NCBI GenBank assembly: GCA_027533455.1
Contig: JAPZUC010000012.1
Coordinates: 62,001 to 126,000, forward strand
Length of the DNA: 64,000 nt
Reading direction: 5' to 3'
Source of the DNA: Porphyrobacter sp.
GTDB taxonomy: Bacteria; Pseudomonadota; Alphaproteobacteria; Sphingomonadales; Sphingomonadaceae
Shown here: positions 62,888 to 64,000 of the stretch, one piece after another
Numbering within the stretch: the stretch's first letter is position 1
How the letters are laid out: each line of letters opens with the position of its first letter
Notes under the pieces: generated by a model
What the model saw: the letters and a program-made list of their open reading frames with translations, nothing else
What the model was told of the DNA's origin: nothing
The model's database searches: none
Made by a program: the position numbers and the translations under genes

Positions 62888-63859
62888 CTAGCGACGCGGG
62901 GTGTAGGAACCGGCGCGCTTCGCCTCGCGGATGGCACGGGCAATATCGGCAGGCACATCGAACAGGATGCGCTGCTGCCCGAAATCGATCGCGACCCGGT
63001 CGAACAGGGAAAGGTGCTGCATCCCAATCGAGAGCACCGGCTTGTCTTGCAGGCCAAGCGCGGCAAAGGCGGGGGTGTCGGCAAAGGTCAGGGCCACATC
63101 GTTGAGCGAGAGACCCTCGATGGAAAGCGACCGCACAAGCGCGAGCTGCCCAACGATGTCGACCCCGTTTACGTCGGTGGTGATGACCTCCTGCGCGCGC
63201 TTGGCCCGGATCTTCTCGCGAAGGGCCATGTTGCCGAGGCTCGACTGGGCGCCGGTATCTATGATGACTGTCGCGCGCACGCCCTCGACCAAAGCGTCGG
63301 TGATCAGCAGCTGACCGAGTTTGCTGCGCGCCCGGACCACGATTTCGAACCCGCCGCGCTTCTCCTTCGCACTGGCGTCCTCGACCGCGATGGTTTGCTG
63401 TCGGAAATCGATAAGGACGCGAAAGTCCTGCAAGGCGTCGAGGCCGATGATCCCATCGGCTCCTACATGCTCGCGTGCGAGCACGGGTGCGGCAAAGTTG
63501 GTGTAGCTGTTACTGCCGAACTCGATCCGGCCCACGCTGGCGAGCTCTACCTCGCGGCGGCTGGCCATACCGACGAGAATTGCGCGGCCCGCAGGTGGCA
63601 AGGCAGCAGCGGTGCGAATCTCGTGGGTGATGGCGGTGGCCTGGCTGCCTGTGTCTATCATGAAGGCAAAGGGCCCGGTGCTCTCGACCATTACCGGCAG
63701 GGTCAAGCGGCTGTGCCGTTCTTCGTCGAGCGCAAGCACCTCGGCGGCAGGATCGACGACGCCGTGCGTGGCTACGGGCGGTTGGGCCAGGGGCACGGGA
63801 GATTCGGCCGCAAGCGCAGAGGCTGCAAACAGCGCGACTACGGCGGGGACGGCTCGCAT
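62888..63859 (-). CDS. Exported retropepsin-like aspartic protease, two domains
   Basis: A 323-residue protein: signal peptide (VPAVVALFAASALAAE), then two aspartyl-protease-like repeats, each with a catalytic motif: PFAFMIDTGSQATAIT and ATVIIDTGAQSSLG, followed by hydrophobic GADGIIGLDAL. Two DTG halves in one chain could form an active site without dimerising. The substrate is unknown. ATG 63859 was chosen for the signal. Confidence 0.85.
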   Translation of the reverse strand: MRAVPAVVALFAASALAAESPVPLAQPPVATHGVVDPAAEVLALDEERHSRLTLPVMVESTGPFAFMIDTGSQATAITHEIRTAAALPPAGRAILVGMASRREVELASVGRIEFGSNSYTNFAAPVLAREHVGADGIIGLDALQDFRVLIDFRQQTIAVEDASAKEKRGGFEIVVRARSKLGQLLITDALVEGVRATVIIDTGAQSSLGNMALREKIRAKRAQEVITTDVNGVDIVGQLALVRSLSIEGLSLNDVALTFADTPAFAALGLQDKPVLSIGMQHLSLFDRVAIDFGQQRILFDVPADIARAIREAKRAGSYTPRR

Positions 63860-64000
63860 GGCCACGGCATCTCTCCTTAGCGACGGGTCGGCCGGGAGAT
63901 CCGTCCGCCCAAACAATCCTACCACCTTATAAGAAGCCTCCCAACACAAGCGACGAACCAAAAAATCCGGCCATCAGGTCGGATTCGGGTTGTGATGCGG

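Overview
The window is GC-rich chromosomal DNA from an alphaproteobacterium. Gene content and protein sequences fit Sphingomonadales, most likely an Erythrobacter/Porphyrobacter-like member; this is inferred from family resemblance, not a database search. It carries dnaA and two parS-like sites (18.65 and 54.77 kb), so it is probably near the replication origin.

Backbone, 0-18.6 kb: moeB/thiF-like and DUF983 genes, dnaA, rpsT and mutM on the minus strand. On the plus strand follow ubiE-ubiB, a membrane protein, coaBC-dut and a small serine hydrolase. Then come a DUF4136 lipoprotein, trpS-murJ and secB (minus), and a Tim44-like protein, mltA and an Smr-domain protein (plus).

Accessory block, 18.69-43.18 kb: it starts abruptly with a truncated copper-type P-ATPase gene 23 bp from a parS-like site and ends at tRNA-Ser(GCT). 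It holds a decayed IS6-family element, an SDR enzyme, Hsp20, a tandem universal stress protein, a BON-domain protein, a FixL/FixJ-type two-component system with a probable haem-PAS domain, YmgG-type lipoproteins, a phosphoribosyltransferase, a hydrolase, an erythromycin-esterase homologue, a cyclopropane-fatty-acid synthase homologue, a degenerate receiver, a host-attachment-like protein and a CBS-domain protein. Next is a tightly overlapping plus-strand operon: thymidine/AMP phosphorylase, PRPP synthetase, MBL/beta-CASP nuclease, and an ABC-FtsX-HlyD export system. The set looks like an oxygen-limitation/stress fitness island. A 27-bp direct repeat at 19.72 and 34.15 kb, the second cutting a lipoprotein gene, suggests IS6-type assembly of the left part.

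Backbone, 43.2-64 kb: DUF1134, aromatic aminotransferase, GNAT, a TadG/TadE/TadE-like trio without a secretion ATPase, ribE-ribD, a YgjP-type metallopeptidase, a YcgN-type cysteine-cluster protein, SCO1, an ankyrin protein, COQ9, ssb, a near-perfect parS, yceD, a CBP3-type chaperone, a BamE-like lipoprotein, hslV-hslU, an ACT-domain protein, an S9 peptidase, an Atm1-type ABC exporter and a retropepsin-like protease. Ubiquinone synthesis (ubiE, ubiB, coq9) and respiratory assembly (sco1, cbp3) are well represented, as expected of an obligately respiring bacterium.
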